Of a stretch of DNA of 64,000 nucleotides, positions 57,201-64,000 are shown one piece after another. This stretch comes from Leptasterias polaris (Eukaryota; Echinodermata; Asteroidea; Forcipulatida; Asteriidae), in the NCBI GenBank assembly GCA_037783415.1, contig JAZGTN010000005.1, positions 744,001 to 808,000 of the forward strand. The letters run 5' to 3'. A program made the position numbers and the translations under genes. The notes beneath the pieces were generated by a model. It saw nothing but the letters and a program-made list of their open reading frames with translations. It searched no databases and was not told the DNA's origin. Position 1 is the first letter of the stretch. Each line of letters starts with the position of its first letter.

Positions 57201-60200
57201 GGTGAGGAACCAGACCTGCTCATTCATTATAAACATTTTAGCTTTGCTAGTGTTATTGTAGTTTGTGAAGTCATTGAACTTGTTTAAAGAAAAGTTCAAG
57301 GTACTGGTGTAATAGTGATACTAATACTTGGTTCTTACATAGCGCACATTACCTAGATTAGGACACTTTACAGCGTAATTCTCCCTGTTCATCAGGCATA
57401 ACATTTTAGGTAGGATTTGAAACTTTGCACGGTGAGAGTAAAATCAGGTAAGGTTTGCGGTAGCACCATGTGTAAATCTCTTTTGAGTAGTGTTGGTTCT
57501 GAAAAGAACCGGTTGTTGACACTCAACTTTTTGATCAGTATGCTCTGATCGTTTTCAGAAGCTTTCTCCTGAAGCCAATCAGAGCATACTGATCGAAACG
57601 TTGAGTATCACCAACCGGTTCTTTTCAGAACCAACACTACTCAGAAGAGATTTACACATGGTGCCACCGCAAACCTTACCTGATTACATATTAGACCATT
57701 CCACAAACAATCTCTACTCTCAGAATAGTTTTCTGGTATATCAAGAATCACAATAAAGTGTACCAATTTGCATCAGTCACCGTGGCGGTTTTTCCTGTGG
57801 TTGTAATTTTTGTAAGTTTTTGAAACCATCCAAAAGGTGTTCCCTCATGTGAATGGACATGCAAACTTGTACTTAAAACAAAATGAGTGTACTACTATTA
57901 TTATTTTAATAACTTTCAACTTTTAATCAAATAATGAACGGAAAAAATAGGAAATGTTTTCCTTCCATTTTTGATGGATATTTGAGGATGATAAAAAAAA
58001 AAAAATTATATTAAAAACAACAAATGATTCAACTCAAACCTGCACTTCCATTGAAATACTTTTTGTGTGGTTTCGGGTACTTTACAAGTATTGGAATAGC
58101 TGCTAAAGTGATGGATACAAAGTCTTGTGATATTTTATAACAAGCTGAATAATTTTTTTTTTTACATCAATCAATGTATGGGTAAAACCAAATAACAGTC
58201 TTTATCCTTGAGGCAAATTTAACATCTATTAAACTTGTTTCCTTGTTTATTTGTCATCTTTTTGAACAGGTGTTTTGGGTCATGTAGTACTCAATCATCG
58301 CGTCATGAACGTCCAGCCACGTGGGCTTAAAAACATTGGCAATTGGTGCTACGTCAACAGCGTATCCTTTGCTTTAATATTAGGCATGAGAAAAGACCCA
58401 ACCGTTAAAACCATGCGAGCTTACTAATAATTATATTACATTACTTATCTTAAGGGCATCTGCAGCCAACAGTCAAAAAGAAAAATGCACTACTGTCTAA
58501 ATCCTTCACAATCAACAATCAGAGTTTATGCAGGATCCCTACTGCCTCAATCCTCCAAAACTAACCAATATGAGTTTATGTACATGTAGGGTGCATACTG
58601 CCTCAATCCTCCATAGGTTGTGCATGATGTGTACTATCTAAATCTTTCAAAATCAATTAATATTTAATGTAGGTACCCTACTGCCGCAATCCTCCCAAAA
58701 CAACTGATATGGGTTGTGTAGGATCCACTGTACGTTCATCTTGGGGAACGGCATTGCGCCTCAATCCTCCAAAGTCATCAATTCTTCTAGTAGATTTTAA
58801 AAGGATGTAAAGATAGCAGTCCAGTATTTGTCAAAACACATTTCTGAAAAATAATAATCTAATGAATATGTATGAGAGTTGACCCCTTGACCCTTGTTGC
58901 AGATTTTACAAGCATTGCTAGCCTGTCCTCCATTCTACAATCTGATGAAGCATGTGCCTTTCTTTCCGATGCAGCGTGGGCCAAGCTCATCACCCATGCT
59001 GGATGCTATGTAAGTACTCCCTAACAGTGTATGAAATTGCCGTGGCTAGAAAATTTGTCAATTTGTGTAACATGTTAAATACAACAATGTTCAAAGAATA
59101 TAAGGGCCAGAGTGCAAAACATTTTGTTCTACCGGAATTCATAATTGGAATTTACATCCTAACGGTATAAAATGTTCCAATAATCATTATCAATTTAATA
59201 GGGCAATGAAACAACATCTCTCCTCTCCATCTAATTTTTAACAGTTTTTTTGTATCACCATTCCGCGCTATTTCCTATTCCGCGTTTTTTCCTCGTTTTG
59301 TATTGTATGTGTTTTTCTTTGTGTTTTTTAAGAACCCTGATGCAATTAAGCTGTATTTAAACAACGTTTTGGGCTAGCTATCCTCGGCTTAGTGATCAGT
59401 TTATGTTTTACTCTACTTTTGAATATATTGCCAAAATAAAATAATAATAATAATGAAAAAGGAAGGGATATGTCAAACAACAATGAACACAGAAGAGAAG
59501 GAAAGTAAGACATTCTGTAAGATAGTCTCCTGACGATGACTGGAGCAAGCTAGTCGAAATGTTGAGACCAATTAAGAACTCACTCCGCGGCAGTGAAGTT
59601 TAACAAGAAAGTCCCCTCGATCCACCAAGCGAAAGTAGTAGTCCCGGCCGATTTCCTACCTTCCGCCCAGGTAATAGTTAATAAGCAGGACAGTTCTATT
59701 CAGAACTGAGAAGTCTCCCGAAGTCTCTCAAATTCAGAATAATCCACTCCGCGGCAGTAGAATAAATAGCAAGACAAGTTCTCAAAGAACAAAATCTACC
59801 TAGCAAGTAGATATACACATGGTGTTACCGCAAACCAAATATACATTGATACCTCACCATGCAATGCCTCAAATCCCATATATTCTGTTGTTATTATTCA
59901 CTGTCTTCAGGGTGGAGTTTGTCAGTAAGTTTTCAGAGCAACCCAACCGCAACATACAGAAGAAAGGAACAATGGACGTGAAGGCTGGAATCCCATTTGA
60001 GCCAAGCGTTGTGTATCAGATGCTGACCGTGGCCCAAACGTCGATGTCTGTTAAGGTAAAGATCACAAAGTGAAGCCCGGAAGATTCAAACATTGTTGAG
60101 TAGACATGCATCCAGAGGCCTGATAATTAACAGGAAGGTATCTGCCTGCCTGCCTGCCCCCCTGGTCAGTGCATTGGTGCCTATTGGAATGGTCCAGTAC

Positions 60201-63200
60201 AAATGTTAATTTGTGGTGATTTTAATTATTCATTTAACCACAACAGTACAAACACATAAAAACCTACAAGGCAAATCAAAGAACTATAAAATCAAAAGAG
60301 AAGCAACAAATTAAGAAACGTTGGCCTAGCCCAAGACACATACAGAATAGCAAGGTACAAAACAGATGATGACAGGAGGGCAACTAGGCAAGCTTGGAGA
60401 ACAGCAGAATTATTATCATGGGGAGAATTTAAATTGAGTTTGTGAAGTAAGTAGGCAAGTACGAGAAGCCAATCTGGGGAAGGACACAAAGAAAATTACC
60501 CAACAGAAGGACATAATACAATGTGGGTCAGGGACATCACCAGTTCAGAAAGAGGTGCCACTCACTAAGGGACAACTTTCCTTACCCTTACCAGAACAAA
60601 GTATCAGGATGGTTAAACACAAACAAATTTGGGTGGTTGTATATAAAGTCAAAGTAGCTCATTTCAAGTCAACGGTGTCCACTGAGAAACAGAATCTTAT
60701 TGCGGTCTATTCTTGTTCTTATTCACAGCAAGGGCGGCAGGAAGATGCTGAGGAGTTCCTCGGCTGCTTGTTGAACGGCCTTCATGAAGAGATGCTGGCC
60801 CTCATGAAGTTTTATGCTCCTGGGAAATACGGTAAGCTTCCCCCTTTCTCTCTTCATCTGGCACCAACTTTTACAATAGCTGCTCAGCTCACAAATTGCT
60901 AAGCACAGAAAGTTTTTACTTAACAAGAAACGGGTTCAGTGACTAGATCGTCGGCTTTGCCCGGCACACACATTGATGAAGCAGCACATTTTAGCATAAA
61001 TGGTGAATTACAAATCAGACTGTTTCCTACTTTGAAATTCAAGCTACCTTCCCCTCCACTCATTTCCCACATCTCAAAAGAAGAGTTGTGAGTAAATAAA
61101 ACCTGTTGTATCCTATTCACCAGAAGACCCAAGCGTGCAGGGGACTGTCAAAACGAATGGTCTACCAGAGCAGACAAATCACACCAAGACTGAAGAAGGG
61201 GAAGAGGAGGATGAAGCCGATGAGTGGGAGCAGGTCGGACCACGTAATAAGAGCAGCATCACTAGGGTGGTAAGTACTTGCAACAAGCAGACAACCATAA
61301 GGCATAAGCGGCTGCGGCTTGACCTCTAAGTTATCTTGCATTGAACCTCTATGTTATCTTGCATTGAACCTCTAAGTTATCTTGCATTGAACCAATGGTT
61401 GCCCTTCGCAATACCCTTGACCTCTATGTTATCTTGCATTGAACCAATGGTTGCCTTTCGCAATACCCTTGACCTCTATGTTATCTTGCATTGAACCAAT
61501 GGTTGCCCTTCGCAATACCCTTGACCTCTATGTTATCTTGCATTGAACCAATGGTTGCCCTTCGCAATACCCTTGACCTCTATGTTATCTTGCATTGAAC
61601 CTCTAAGTTATCTTGCATTGAACCAATGGTTGCCCTTCGCAATACCCTTGACCTCTATGTTATCTTGCATTGAACCAATGGTTGCCCTTCGCAATACCCT
61701 TGACCTCTATGTTATCTTGCATTGAACCAATGGTTGCCCTTCGCAATACCCTTGACCTCTATGTTATCTTGCATTGAACCAATGGTTGCCCTTCGCAATA
61801 CCCTTGACCTCTATGTTATCTTGCATTGAACCAATGGTTGCCCTTCGCAATACCCTTGACCTCTATGTTATCTTGCATTGAACCAATGGTTGCCCTTCGC
61901 AATACCCTTGACCTCTATGTTATCTTGCATTGAACCAATGGTTGCCCTTCGCAATACCCTTGACCTCTATGTTATCTTGCATTGAACCTCTAAGTTATCT
62001 TGCATTGAACCAATGGTTGCCCTTCGCAATACCCTTGACCTCTATGTTATCTTGCATTGAACCAATGGTTGCCCTTCGCAATACCCTTGACCTCTATGTT
62101 ATCTTGCATTGAACCAATGGTTGCCCTTCGCAATACCCTTGACCTCTATGTTATCTTGCATTGAACCTCTAAGTTATCTTGCATTGAACCAATGGTTGCC
62201 CTTCGCAATACCCTTGACCTCTATGTTATCTTGCATTGAACCAATGGTTGCCCTTCGCAATACCCTTGACCTCTATGTTATCTTGCATTGAACCAATGGT
62301 TGCCCTTCGCAATACCCTTGACCTCTATGTTATCTTGCATTGAACCAATGGTTGCCCTTCGCAATACCCTTGACCTCTATGTTATCTTGCATTGAACCAA
62401 TGGTTGCCCTTCGCAATACCCTTGACCTCTATGTTATCTTGCATTGAACCAATGGTTGCCCTTCGCAATACCCTAAGAGCAACAGTCATGGCTGCTTCCA
62501 CAGCTGTTAATCTACATATGGCTATATTCTGAGTTCTGCTCTTCACTGACATAGCTGAGCTGCCAACCGATTCTGTATAAAGTTCCCTGAAAATATATCA
62601 ATTTTCCATGTTTCTGATGAACAAATTTGAAAATCTCCCTGATTATGGAAACTTCCCCCCTATTATTCTCAGGCCCATTTCAATCGGTCTCCGTTGTATG
62701 ACATCTTTGGAGGTCAAATGAGGTCAGCCCTTCACCAGCAAGGCTCCAAAGAGTCTGCTACCCTGCAGCCATTCTTCACCTTGCAGCTTGATATACAGGT
62801 AGGAGCTTAGTCACCAGATTTGTCTCTTACAAAGATAGTCACAAAAGACTTTTGTCTGCCTGTCACAATCTGTGCTGGGTTTCCTTTTTGCACATTAGGG
62901 TGGTTTTTAATCACGATATATATAATACACCACACCTTATAATGGCTAGACGGTAATCCCCCCCAATTTTCCCATACTTAAACACACTATTTTCCTTGTG
63001 TACGGAAGTACCCCCCCCCCTCCTGAAAACATAATAGGGGGAGGGGGTACACCTTGCCCCATATAGAGCACTAATGATATACAAGGGATGGATATAAACT
63101 TTCCAGGGTGGGAAAATTTTTAAAGACCAAGGTTTGCGATAACACCGTGTGATTATTTCTCTAAATGAGTTGTTGTTCATTTTTATTTAAAAATTTTCGA

Positions 63201-63736
63201 ACAATAAAAACATCTTGACTAGGAGCAGTCCAGGGAAGTACAAAAGTTTTTATAAACCGTCATCAAAAGATGTGTCTTCCTCAAGCCTGTGGTCATACAA
63301 ACCTAAATATATAAGAATTCTGAAAACATTCTGGAAAGAGCTAGTGGTCAAGTGGACAGTCTCTTTATGTGGTAGCCTAGATGTTATCGTAAAAGAGCAC
63401 AACGTAAGTTGTCTGTTTGGTGAAGATGGCAAGACATTCTGCTAGCAAATCACACTGTCTGCAACGAGGTTGTAATATCTTTATGCAAGTGATTTTGCTT
63501 TTATATTTTTGGACGAGGGGAGAGGGTTCAAAAAACATTTGAGTGACAACCAAATGTTCTATTTTGTTACGTGGCCATGTTGCCTTTCAACATAGAAATG
63601 TTTCCTGTTGTAAAATTTAATGTTTATTTTTATGGGTTAACAGTCGGACAAGATCTGGACGGTGCGTGAAGCTATTGAAAATCTTGGGAACAAAGAAGCC
63701 CTGCACGGATTTACATGCAACAAAACCAAACAAGAG
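51257..63736 (+). CDS. USP10: ubiquitin carboxyl-terminal hydrolase 10, 3' incomplete
   Basis: Deubiquitinase that works with G3BP in stress-granule control and 40S ribosome rescue, and acts on p53 in mammals (family knowledge). Eleven exons join in consistent phase: 51257-51274, 52359-52454, 53166-53220, 55438-57201, 58270-58361, 58903-59009, 59911-60055, 60729-60831, 61124-61269, 62673-62798, 63644-63736, giving 915 residues so far. Order: MALSGSGISFGDF (G3BP-binding FGDF, residues 10-13), Gln-rich region (about 63-165), basic RRNKKRRD patch, SSWASLF motif, then the USP domain with catalytic C671 in GNWCY and [11 protein letters not shown]. Exon 11 matches the segment ending TKTKQE of human USP10; the His box lies beyond the window. 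The region before the cysteine is about 250 residues longer than in human USP10. The start has a good context (AAGATGG). Neighbour: SMPD3, divergent, 39 kb away. Confidence 0.95.
51358..51528 (+). CDS. unrecognised 56-residue frame in USP10 intron 1
   Basis: ATG at 51358 opens [20 protein letters not shown] and continues basic ([13 protein letters not shown]) to a stop at 51528. AATAAAAATAAAAATG follows about 55 bases later, which could act as a polyadenylation signal. I do not recognise the protein. It could be a chance frame, an alternative terminal exon of the USP10 5' region, or a small independent gene. Confidence 0.2.
   Translation: MCGKGSVFTGKLSKAGYQTKACTAMHRRIPMRSRHGGRNQTMHHIHWQYNKYGIAK
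52083..52247. mobile_element. MITE in USP10 intron 1
   Basis: Ends ACACAGGCCTGGAATTTTAG and TGAATTTCAAGGCCTGTGCA are inverted with few mismatches. The interior GTTGCCCTGGTCATGGCC and CCCTTTGCAAAATGAAATTT blocks match the copy at 526-682. Confidence 0.7.
52359..52454 (+). CDS. USP10: USP10 exon 2, FGDF motif
   Basis: 32 codons, phase 0 to 0. Reads [20 protein letters not shown] and onward, ending SNYLE at a GTAAGT donor. FGDF is the short linear motif by which USP10 binds the NTF2-like domain of G3BP (established for the mammalian protein). The acceptor is TTTGAACAG. Confidence 0.93.
52780..53050 (+). repeat. hairpin dispersed repeat, right part
   Basis: CCATAGTTTTTAGGAAATGAG, CGATAACCGATTGAGTTTGAACTTT-type sequence, CACAGGTTTGTTATTTCATG and TGGATACTGGTCTTTGGCAA follow the order of the family at 34600-34985 (ACAGGTTTGTTATTTTATGC, GATACTGGTCTTTGACAA). 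Confidence 0.6.
53166..53220 (+). CDS. USP10: USP10 exon 3
   Basis: 55 bp, phase 0 to 1, reading [18 protein letters not shown] plus one base. Acceptor GTTTTGACAG, donor GTAAGC. No strong similarity to human in this piece; it is accepted because it joins exons 2 and 4 in phase. Confidence 0.8.
53546..53801. mobile_element. MITE, complete GGGCCCAATTTC copy
   Basis: GGGCCCAATTTC (53548-53559) and GAAATTGGGCCC (53787-53798) form exact inverted ends. The interior is built from words around GCGCTTAC, TAAGCG and GCAGAAATTCAGCG, so that the whole can fold. Located in USP10 intron 3. Confidence 0.82.
53820..53980 (+). mobile_element. LINE 3' tail
   Basis: TTTGTTTCTTTGTTTTATTC, then GGTTTCCCTTTTGCACCACG, GTGGAGTAAAGGTAATAAAC and a terminal TAAAC run. 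This is the usual form of a LINE 3' untranslated region; no coding part is present. Confidence 0.55.
54048..55354 (+). mobile_element. DNA transposon copy B with 6-bp target duplication
   Basis: Perfect 13-bp inverted ends CAGACATGCCAAC (54048-54060) and GTTGGCATGTCTG (55342-55354). ATAGAG flanks both sides (54042-54047 and 55355-55360). AAATACGGGT and AAATACAGGTTTT words are repeated near both ends, as transposase-binding subterminal repeats are. The CAG..CTG ends suggest hAT, though 6 bp is shorter than the usual 8-bp duplication. It lies in USP10 intron 3 and carries only a 33-residue frame. Confidence 0.9.
54546..54647 (+). CDS. 33-residue frame in transposon copy B
   Basis: Same frame as in copy [21 protein letters not shown], then [13 protein letters not shown]. 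In copy B the residues at the two variable sites are Q and N. Too few differences to judge selection. Confidence 0.4.
   Translation: MASTSSNKRKQSFKGQYSAKWNFIKASKKGENN
55438..57201 (+). CDS. USP10: USP10 exon 4, Gln-rich and linker
   Basis: Large exon, phase 1 to 1, from [10 protein letters not shown]. About 100 residues follow that are mostly Gln with His, Asn, Leu and Met (55470-55770). Next come Met/Gln/Pro-rich sequence with [12 protein letters not shown], a basic [20 protein letters not shown] segment corresponding to human KKKKRPPGYYSYL, acidic linker, and [17 protein letters not shown] matching human PKSWASLF. A degenerate PAM2-like [11 protein letters not shown] lies at about residues 475-485. 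The donor is GGTGAGG; the frame beyond 57201 is intron. Confidence 0.92.
57443..57684. mobile_element. snap-back MITE (long palindrome)
   Basis: The two halves are inverse copies over nearly the full 242 bp: ATCAGGTAAGGTTTGCGGTA at the left, its inverse TACCTGAT-ended block at the right. Inside, AGTGTTGGTTCTGAAAAGAA pairs with TTCTTTTCAGAACCAACACT, and GATCAGTATGCTCTGAT pairs with ATCAGAGCATACTGATC. The loop is about 30 bp. Related ends occur at 59815 and 63125 in later USP10 introns. Confidence 0.9.
57685..58269. other. USP10 intron 4 remainder
   Basis: AT-rich intronic sequence with an A-run near 57990-58003 and a T-run near 58156. No feature beyond the acceptor TTTGAACAG. Confidence 0.5.
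58270..58361 (+). CDS. USP10: USP10 exon 5, catalytic cysteine
   Basis: Phase 1 to 0. Reads [20 protein letters not shown], then [10 protein letters not shown]. The Cys box GNWCY matches human KGNWCYINA; the nucleophile codon is TGC at 58347-58349 (residue 671). The donor GTATCC is weaker than its neighbours. Confidence 0.96.
58440..58800. repeat. degenerate 60-65-bp tandem repeat
   Basis: ACTGCCTCAATCCTCCAAAA recurs with changes at about 58546, 58607, 58680 and 58755 (TACTGCCGCAATCCTCCCAA, GCGCCTCAATCCTCCAAAGT). Between copies, AAT.TGAGTTTATG or GATATGGGTTGTG words recur. Intronic. Confidence 0.65.
58903..59009 (+). CDS. USP10: USP10 exon 6
   Basis: Phase 0 to 2. [20 protein letters not shown] and onward to SSSPMLDAM. 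Matches human TLQALVACPPMYHLMKFIP. Acceptor CCTTGTTGCAG, donor GTAAGT. Confidence 0.95.
59189..59455 (+). mobile_element. LINE 3' end in USP10 intron 6
   Basis: A short C-terminal tail [16 protein letters not shown] with stop is followed by about 200 bp of T-rich untranslated sequence and AAAATAAAATAATAATAATA. It is a very short 5'-truncated insertion. Confidence 0.6.
59500..59845 (+). mobile_element. MITE-like element related to the 57443 palindrome
   Basis: GACGATGACTGGAGCAAGCT, AGTCGAAATGTTGAGACC and the end word TACACATGGTGTTACCGCAA tie it to the palindromic family (CGAAACGTTGAGTATCACC; ACATGGTGCCACCGCAA). CACTCCGCGGCAGT occurs twice (59580 and 59745), so about 165 bp is partly duplicated. 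Confidence 0.5.
59911..60055 (+). CDS. USP10: USP10 exon 7
   Basis: Phase 2 to 0. Reads [20 protein letters not shown], then [20 protein letters not shown] and TSMSVK. Matches human [25 protein letters not shown]. Acceptor CTGTCTTCAG, donor GTAAAG. Confidence 0.95.
60235..60500 (-). mobile_element. possible LINE 3' part, minus strand
   Basis: On the minus strand the sequence runs T-rich towards GTACTGTTGTGGTTAAATGA and AATAATTAA, resembling a LINE 3' untranslated region. No protein motif is readable, so the call is weak. Confidence 0.25.
60729..60831 (+). CDS. USP10: USP10 exon 8, QEDAEEFL box
   Basis: Phase 0 to 1. Reads [20 protein letters not shown] and [20 protein letters not shown] is the USP signature immediately after the fingers-proximal loop, matching human [21 protein letters not shown]. 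Donor GTAAGC. Confidence 0.96.
61124..61269 (+). CDS. USP10: USP10 exon 9, acidic insert
   Basis: Phase 1 to 0. A variable start ([19 protein letters not shown]) leads to an acidic [20 protein letters not shown], then [17 protein letters not shown] is identical to human. Acceptor TATTCACCAG, donor GTAAGT. Confidence 0.95.
61320..62473. repeat. 52/23-bp compound minisatellite in USP10 intron 9
   Basis: Two unit types share the same core. The long unit (52 bp) is CCAATGGTTGCCCTTCGCAA, TACCCTTGA, then CCTCTATGTTATCTTGCATT GAA; the short unit (23 bp) is only the last part, usually with CTCTAAG. Order from left: three short, four long, short, seven long, short, three long, short, about six long (last partial). 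Copies are nearly identical; one CCTTTCG variant occurs near 61455. Repeated 60-codon frames here are artefacts. Confidence 0.97.
62556..62666. mobile_element. hAT-like MITE remnant at exon 10 acceptor
   Basis: Aligns with the inverse of 14060-14192: GAGCTGCCAAC, AAAGTTCCCTGAAAATA, CCATGTTTCTGATGAACAAA, TTTGAAAATCTCCCTGATTA, TGGAAACTT and CCTATTAT. The match ends about six bases before the first base of USP10 exon 10, so the pyrimidine-rich CTTCCCCCCTATTATTCTCAG before the exon is largely element-derived. Only this half of the element is present. Confidence 0.88.
62673..62798 (+). CDS. USP10: USP10 exon 10
   Basis: 42 codons, phase 0. Reads [20 protein letters not shown], then [20 protein letters not shown] and IQ. 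Matches human DIFGG-type GIFGGHIRSVVYQQ and [19 protein letters not shown]. No zinc-binding CxxC pairs, as in USP10 generally. Its acceptor borders a transposon remnant. Donor GTAGGA. Confidence 0.96.
62930..63160. other. USP10 intron 10 with MITE end word
   Basis: Includes C-rich and G-rich runs (CCCCCCCCCCTCCTG, GGGGGAGGGGGTAC; near 63010-63050) that can pair. At about 63129 AAGGTTTGCGATAACACCGT is a diverged end of the 57443 palindromic family. The open frames at 63215-63445 have no domain. Confidence 0.45.
63644..63736 (+). CDS. USP10: USP10 exon 11 (last in window)
   Basis: 31 codons, phase 0. Reads [20 protein letters not shown], then [11 protein letters not shown]. Matches human [30 protein letters not shown]. 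Acceptor GGTTAACAG, donor GTAAAG. The remaining catalytic domain with the His box must follow beyond 64000. Confidence 0.95.
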
Positions 63737-64000
63737 GTAAAGTATGTCGGTCCAAGAACCCCGAGCCGCCTGTGGTCATAAACTGTAGAATCTTATAGAA
63801 AAGACATTGGCACTTTTAGTCTACTTTCTCAAGATGCCAGCACTTGGTCCTTGTCTTTGTCCCCTGTGTTTTTTTGTCTCCCCTCTTCAGACAAAACATA
63901 TTTCCTATCACAAGTTTGTTTAGTAGGTCCTTACATCTTCATAAATAAGCATCAAGGGAGTAAGCCTTTACGTCAGGGCTTGGAAATACCCACTGGACCA

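Noticed and set aside
57202..57287. USP10 C-terminus at 57287
   Set aside because: The frame past 57201 is intron read-through; exon 5 joins in phase and restores the conserved catalytic domain.
61543..62291. Three identical 60-residue proteins (MNQWLPF...)
   Set aside because: Translations of the compound minisatellite in a USP10 intron.

Overview
The window reads as animal nuclear DNA: split genes with GT-AG introns, tRNA-derived SINEs, non-LTR (LINE) 3' ends, hAT-like elements, snap-back MITEs and long tandem arrays. The repeat repertoire (the SINE with a GCGCTATATAAG tail, the roughly 380-bp hairpin repeat with a conserved arm beginning TTGGTAATTACT, and MITEs ending in GGGCCCAATTTC) is what I associate with echinoderms. 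A sea star is my best guess, but the phylum and class are inferences from recalled families, not from a search.

Only two host genes can be supported, arranged head to head. On the minus strand, 11009-12358 is the large first coding exon of a neutral sphingomyelinase 2 (SMPD3) orthologue. It ends at a clear splice donor, and no following exon is visible, so 1-11008 is read as its intron, filled with repeats. On the plus strand, USP10 (ubiquitin hydrolase 10) starts at 51257, and eleven coding exons can be placed up to 63736. The His-box part lies beyond the window. Its very short first exons encode the G3BP-binding FGDF motif. Exon 4 carries a long glutamine-rich, prion-like stretch, and exon 5 holds the catalytic cysteine. 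The products are not an obvious pathway pair: one makes ceramide at membranes, the other removes ubiquitin in the stress-granule/ribosome-rescue complex with G3BP.

The roughly 39 kb between the two start codons contains no gene I recognise. It holds a very homogeneous 50-bp satellite of about 104 copies (22287-27486), several LINE 3' ends (one with a 251-bp segment triplicated), SINEs, a complete non-autonomous hAT element with an 8-bp target duplication (40608-41674), and one arm of an element pair whose complete copy, with a 6-bp target duplication, sits in USP10 intron 3 (54048-55354).

No clearly new biological system is visible. The observations most worth a second look are a transposon remnant that ends about 6 bp before the exon 10 acceptor of USP10 and appears to supply its polypyrimidine tract, the glutamine expansion beside the FGDF motif, repeated variant order at both ends of the 50-bp satellite, and the structurally complete DNA elements with target duplications.
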